DNA of 44,060 nt, taken from contig BJOX01000320.1 of assembly GCA_009731375.1 (NCBI GenBank), positions 68,554 to 112,613 on the forward strand, in the 5' to 3' direction. A model generated the notes under the pieces. The model ran no database searches. It was given only the letters and a program-made list of their open reading frames with translations, and was not told the DNA's origin. Shown here piece by piece: positions 40,347-44,060 of this stretch; the stretch's first letter is position 1; every line of letters begins with the position of its first letter. Made by a program: the position numbers and the translations under genes. Source of the stretch: Paulinella micropora. Lineage: Eukaryota; Cercozoa; Imbricatea; Euglyphida.

Positions 40347-41187
40347 NNNNNNNNNNNNNNNNNNNNNNNNNNNNNNNNNNNNNNNNNNNNNNNNNNNNNN
40401 NNNNNNNNNNNNNNNNNNNNNNNNNNNNNNNNNNNNNNNNNNNNNNNNNNNNNNNNNNNNNNNNNNNNNNNNNNNNNNNNNNNNNNNNNNNNNNNNNNNN
40501 NNNNNNNNNNNNNNNNNNNNNNNNNNNNNNNNNNNNNNNNNNNNNNNNNNNNNNNNNNNNNNNNNNNNNNNNNNNNNNNNNNNNNNNNNNNNNNNNNNNN
40601 NNNNNNNNNNNNNNNNNNNNNNNNNNNNNNNNNNNNNNNNNNNNNNNNNNNNNNNNNNNNNNNNNNNNNNNNNNNNNNNNNNNNNNNNNNNNNNNNNNNN
40701 NNNNNNNNNNNNNNNNNNNNNNNNNNNNNNNNNNNNNNNNNNNNNNNNNNNNNNNNNNNNNNNNNNNNNNNNNNNNNNNNNNNNNNNNNNNNNNNNNNNN
40801 NNNNNNNNNNNNNNNNNNNNNNNNNNNNNNNNNNNNNNNNNNNNNNNNNNNNNNNNNNNNNNNNNNNNNNNNNNNNNNNNNNNNNNNNNNNNNNNNNNNN
40901 NNNNNNNNNNNNNNNNNNNNNNNNNNNNNNNNNNNNNNNNNNNNNNNNNNNNNNNNNNNNNNNNNNNNNNNNNNNNNNNNNNNNNNNNNNNNNNNNNNNN
41001 NNNNNNNNNNNNNNNNNNNNNNNNNNNNNNNNNNNNNNNNNNNNNNNNNNNNNNNNNNNNNNNNNNNNNNNNNNNNNNNNNNNNNNNNNNNNNNNNNNNN
41101 NNNNNNNNNNNNNNNNNNNNNNNNNNNNNNNNNNNNNNNNNNNNNNNNNNNNNNNNNNNNNNNNNNNNNNNNNNNNNNNNNNNNNNN
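40347..41187. other. assembly gap (841 N)
   Basis: Run of N between the leftward fibre gene and a rightward gene tail. It hides both gene starts. Confidence 0.99.
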
Positions 41188-41336
41188 AAAGTGAAGAGGA
41201 AGAGCCGAAGCCTAAATCTAAAAAAGGAAACGGAAAGAAGTCAAACATATCTGTTAATGTTTATAATCAAGCAGAGAAACCAAGCAAGAAAGAAAAAAAT
41301 AATGATGATGTCTCAAGAATGTTTTTAAAATTTTGA
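41188..41336 (+). CDS. C-terminal tail of a rightward gene lying in the gap
   Basis: An open rightward frame from the gap to TGA at 41334-41336. The tail is Lys/Glu-rich (EEEEPKPKSKKGNGKKSN) and ends VSRMFLKF, typical of an unstructured tail with a short terminal anchor. The stop codon is the first three bases of intergenic element E5, as with the ATPase and E4. The identity of the gene cannot be told from the tail. Confidence 0.5.
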
Positions 41337-41456
41337 TATTTGTTTCAGACTACGTCTTCAACAAACATCGTCTGCGATTAAATAAAAATAAAAAGAAAAA
41401 ACGATGTTTTAGAATAAGTGAGAGTGTGGAGCACGAAACGCAATTCTAAAATATCA
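41334..41456 (+). repeat. intergenic double-hairpin element, copy E5 (complete)
   Basis: TGATATTT (41334-41341) and AAATATCA (41449-41456) ends. Stems are AAACATCGT (41363-41371) with ACGATGTTT (41401-41409), and TTTTAGAAT (41407-41415) with ATTCTAAAA (41443-41451). The loop has GAGAGTGTGGAGCACGAA. It fills the whole interval from the upstream TGA to the integrase ATG at 41457. Confidence 0.92.
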
Positions 41457-42364
41457 ATGGATAATAAACATAGCCAGCAACAACAAGAAGAAACTCCTGA
41501 GCAGACAGAGCGGAAAGAAAAACTTGAAGAAGTGGCCGAAATACATTTTCAATCAAAGCACGCTAAGATATGGAACACGATAACATCACCAGAAGCAAAA
41601 CCACTAAGTCAAGTATTTATTGATTTAATGGATATGTCAAAGGTGGCTACAAAGAAAGGTAATGCTAACTATAATTTTGGATTAGTTGCTATTGATGTAT
41701 ATAGCAGTCGTGGGTGGATTGAGCCAGTCAAAAATAAAACAACTGGTTATGTCTTAGAAGGGTTAAAAAAAATATTTACTAAAAAGTTCCTGAAAGAATT
41801 ACTTCAGATAATGGAGGTGAGTTTAAGGGATAAGTCAGTGAATATTTCAGACAAAATAATATTGAACATAGAACTGTCCAAGTAGGCGATCACAGAACAA
41901 TTAGTATAATTGATAGGTTTATTAGAACAACACGAAATGAATAAAACTTAATATGGGAATTTAATGAAAATTTTCAATGGGTTCCTATTATTCGTGAGGT
42001 TGTTGATGCTTATAATAAAACATATCATACAACAATTAAAGCAGTTCCGATTAATGTTTTTGAAGGAACCGAAAAGAACACTCAGGAAATATACCGAAAT
42101 CCTTTAATTAATGAATTCCCTAAGGGAACTAGAGTGAGAAAGGAACTTGAACGAACTATTTTTTCTAAAGGTGATAAACAATTCAGTAAAACTATATTCA
42201 AGGTTAAGGGCCGAAAAGGCTTCAAAGTTATACTCAGTGAAGAGGACTTAGTCCGACAGTCAGAATTATTAAAGACTAATGTTGAAGAGCACCATAAAGA
42301 AGAAGAACCGAAGGAGCAGTTATCGGACAAAGTTAAACAAATTACAAAAGAGAAAAAATATTAA
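41457..42364 (+). CDS. int: Polinton integrase (rve, DDE/D type), frameshifted
   Basis: Retroviral-type integrase that inserts the element and creates the 6-bp duplication. The ATG directly follows element E5. The first catalytic Asp is in SQVFIDLMDMSK (about 41620), with the following LVAIDVYSSRGWIEPVKNKT strand typical of Polinton enzymes. The second Asp motif SDNGGEF is present at about 41804-41824 but in another frame, and the third acidic residue region (ISIIDRFIRTT, about 41905-41935) in yet another. A further frame holds the C-terminal part (VVDAYNKTYHTTIKAVP, then FKVKGRKGFKVIL) to TAA at 42362-42364. At least three indels are needed between 41785 and 41960, more than in any other gene here, so this copy is probably inactive unless the assembly is poor here. 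Confidence 0.85.
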
Positions 42365-42405
42365 TTTATTAAAATCATTGGATGTAAAACCTGAGAATGT
42401 CAGAA

Positions 42406-42793
42406 CTAGTAAGAGAGAACGGAAGGCGAAAGTCCAATTTGATGCTTGAGTGATTTAATATGTCGAGCTTTGTTTCCATTATGTATTTCAGCACCACATC
42501 CACACTTAAAATCTTTATGCTTCCAAATTTTCTTCTTCTTTTTTGATTGCTTTTGTTTCTGTATCGTTATTAATTTTCCATTCCTCGTATTTAGGTATTA
42601 TATTTTCCTCTTGATATTTCTTTGCTTCTTCCAATGCTTGTTCTTTTGATTTATTTTTTCCAATACAGAAACTCTTACACATAACCTTTCCTCCTTCTCT
42701 CCATTGAACTTTTACCATTGGCATCTTTTCATTATTCTTTACCATTACACAACCTCTAGACATTCTAAATCTCAGCGTGTCTTCGTTAGTCAT
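42406..42793 (-). CDS. small DNA-binding protein: AP2-like beta domain plus zinc finger, frameshifted
   Basis: Minus strand from ATG at 42793. The first 92 codons (GCVMVKNNEKMPMVKVQWR, then EQALEEAKKYQEE) have the three-strand-plus-helix look of AP2-type DNA-binding domains. That frame stops at 42515, but the neighbouring frame continues without a stop to TAG at 42406-42408 and reads KDFKCGCGAEIHNGNKARH followed by KSLKH. This C-x-C..H-x4-H-like finger is widespread in large DNA viruses and their relatives. One base gained or lost near 42517 (AAAATTT) would join the two. Position next to the right end and opposite orientation to the integrase suggest a regulator or end-binding protein; the AP2 assignment is tentative. 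Confidence 0.55.
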
Positions 42794-42825
42794 CCTATAT
42801 GTGTCTTTATTTTATTTCCTTAAAT

Positions 42826-42975
42826 AATAATTATTTAATGTAGCAGTATTTATTGCTTTTTGCTTACTATATTGAATAATCAATAGTAAGCAGAAATAAT
42901 GAATAACGGCTCCTTGTGTGGTTTGTGTGCTTCAAATGCATCGAAAAAGTGTGCCCAAGTGGCACCTATACTACT
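42826..42975 (-). repeat. Polinton right terminal inverted repeat
   Basis: Inverted copy of 21494-21644, with one base missing near the tip (TAGGTGCC against TAGGGTGCC) and two substitutions, one of them in the internal hairpin arm. Confidence 0.95.
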
Positions 42976-42981
42976 AGCATC
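42976..42981. repeat. target site duplication (right), AGCATC
   Basis: Exact match to 21488-21493, directly after the right terminus ending ACTACT. Confidence 0.92.
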
Positions 42982-43150
42982 AAACAAAGAGTTAGGTGTC
43001 ACCGCTAACCATATTTTTTAAGCAATAGCGTATTGCTAATTGTGGCACCTCTAATCACATTCTTTTAAGCAATACATTATTGCTAGTCAGTGGCACCGCT
43101 CCCTGTTTGTGTATTGTTTAGTGGCACCTGGAACCACAGTCAACAGTTAC
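42982..43150. repeat. short tandem repeats with GTGGCACC and AGCAATA hairpins
   Basis: GTGGCACC or close variants recur at about 42994 (GGTGTCACC), 43042, 43091 and 43122. Two 47-bp-spaced hairpins have identical 7-bp arms and 3-nt loops: AGCAATA (43021-43027) with TATTGCT (43031-43037), and AGCAATA (43068-43074) with TATTGCT (43078-43084). No gene. Confidence 0.65.
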
Positions 43151-43214
43151 GGATTGTTGTTAAGTAGACGTACCAAATAGTGACGATTTTGTCGTCTTCA
43201 CAAGCAATAGTGAA

Positions 43215-43358
43215 ATGAGTGAGGTGATCAACGAAAATCATTTGCAGTGTGGAGAGGTCGAGCAAGTTTCAGTGAATGAAAATTTACAACAGTTTACGAA
43301 TTCACTCAACTTGTATCAAATTGCGCAGCAAACGAATGACTCTGAAGACATGAAAAGG
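43215..43358 (+). CDS. possible first coding exon of an unknown gene
   Basis: The ATG at 43215 opens 48 codons that end in phase 0 at AAAAGG followed by GTAAGGG, a strong splice donor at 43359. The peptide is acidic and Gln/Asn-rich (MSEVINENHLQCGEVEQVSV) with no recognised domain. A long CT-rich stretch follows as intron sequence. The rest of the gene would lie to the right of the window. Confidence 0.4.
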
Positions 43359-43379
43359 GTAAGGGATGCTTTCTCCTTT

Positions 43380-43476
43380 TCTTATAACCTTCTCTCTGTC
43401 TCTCTCTTTACCTCTTTCTCTCTCTCTGTCCCTCTCTCTCTCTCTCTTTCTCTCTGACTGTCTGGCTGTCTGTCTG

Positions 43477-43535
<59 letters not shown>
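43380..43535. repeat. (CT)n microsatellite
   Basis: CT dinucleotide repeat with TCTG variants, inside the putative intron. Beyond it, 43560-43860 is AT-rich unique sequence with no gene I can support. Confidence 0.93.
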
Positions 43536-43539
<4 letters not shown>

Positions 43540-43875
43540 TCTTCTTCATTTTTATTGAGAGAACAATTTTACAATTGGACTCAGGGAACGTCCACGTGAA
43601 AAGTATAGCTAGTAAGTTATACCTTTATCTAAGGTGGAAACCTAGTTATTCAGTACTAGTTGAGCGTATTAAGGAAGATATCGATATTAAATTAGTATTC
43701 AGCTGCTCAGTATTAATATTATATTATAGTTATTAAAATTAATATTTCTGTTTAGATATATTGTGCGGTGATATTAATATTATGTTGTTATGTTATGTAT
43801 ATATGTTATTGTAAAGGTGTAGTCGTTTATGTGCGGCGGCCCCCCCTCTCTTTTCTTTTCCATCTGGAAGAAGTG

Positions 43876-43927
43876 AAAGAGAGAGAGAGAGAGAGAGAAA
43901 AAGGAGAGAAAGAGAGAGAGAGAGGGG
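43876..43927. repeat. (GA)n microsatellite
   Basis: GA dinucleotide repeat of about 50 bp. Confidence 0.9.
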
Positions 43928-44017
43928 GGAGTTGAGAGTGGGCGTGGTTGACCATATACGTCGATTGATCCGGAGAGTCTCCTTCAGGTAGTAGACAAAG
44001 GAGCAAGCTTGGTGTTC

Positions 44018-44020
<3 letters not shown>

Positions 44021-44060
<40 letters not shown>
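44021..44060. repeat. (CT)n microsatellite at window end
   Basis: CT repeat continuing beyond the window edge. Confidence 0.9.

Larger units (their letters stand above)
21494..42975. mobile_element. Polinton/Maverick element (virus-like self-synthesising transposon)
   Basis: A 21,482-bp element (including gaps) with ~150-bp terminal inverted repeats starting 5'-AGTAGTATAG and a perfect 6-bp target duplication. Gene content is diagnostic: protein-primed family B DNA polymerase, retroviral-type integrase, major and minor jelly-roll capsid proteins, Ulp1/adenain-type maturation protease and FtsK/HerA-type packaging ATPase. It further carries a fibre-like protein with an S74 auto-chaperone and several small genes. 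Layout: rightward genes from 21976 to 28720, leftward genes from 40346 down to 29233 with one small rightward gene at 36734, then a rightward gene tail and integrase, and a leftward DNA-binding gene next to the right repeat. The long identical ends and near-intact genes suggest a fairly recent insertion. Confidence 0.95.

Overview
The window looks like a transposon-rich stretch of a eukaryotic genome, probably an invertebrate animal or a close relative. The grounds are GT-AG introns of about 50-200 nt, long microsatellites (GATA, AAG, CT, ATT), AT-rich satellite-like repeats, and three classes of eukaryotic DNA transposon side by side. The species cannot be named from sequence alone. Host coding sequence is nearly absent: one possible last exon at the left edge (142-351) and one possible first exon at the right (43215-43358). 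It is a draft assembly. Three long gaps and nine 10-N joins are present, and several of the short joins are flanked by duplicated contig ends.

Layout. (1) 1-5549: simple repeats and a roughly 300-bp AT-rich tandem repeat, interrupted by a piggyBac element (1142-3982, TTAA on both sides) whose minus-strand transposase has an in-frame stop. (2) 6168-7292: a PD-(D/E)XK nuclease gene, followed by an ATT microsatellite and a 321-325 bp tandem array in which every unit carries the same hairpin. (3) 8788-21000: a large multi-exon Helitron Rep-helicase gene with 23-residue STPR-like repeats, a DUF6570-like region, HUH/Tyr Rep motifs, a PIF1-type helicase, and a C-terminal cysteine protease region. 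There a ubiquitin-specific protease (USP) domain sits between the two halves of a C48/Ulp1-like protease. Several in-frame stops mark this copy as decayed, and a short GC-rich foreign contig replaces its Walker A region. (4) 21494-42975: a Polinton/Maverick with ~150-bp terminal inverted repeats, 5'-AG ends and a 6-bp duplication AGCATC. It encodes protein-primed DNA polymerase B, an rve integrase, double-jelly-roll major capsid protein, minor capsid (penton) protein, maturation protease, FtsK/HerA packaging ATPase, a small basic core-type protein, a long S74-chaperoned fibre, and several small unknown genes, one of them spliced.

How the Polinton is organised. Replication genes run rightward in the left half. 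The particle-forming genes run leftward in the middle. The integrase runs rightward near the right end. At five gene boundaries, from the stop codon of one gene towards the start of the next, there is a 93-127 bp element with TGATATTT/AAATATCA ends and two hairpins. Its stem arms differ between copies but change together. I consider this repeated, covarying intergenic element the most novel signal here. The USP nested in a C48 protease in the Helitron comes second.

Caveats. Many Polinton genes are broken by single-base frameshifts, mostly at short homopolymers, with intact motifs on both sides. Sequencing error and true decay cannot be separated from this window. Functional calls rest on motifs read by eye; no database search was run.
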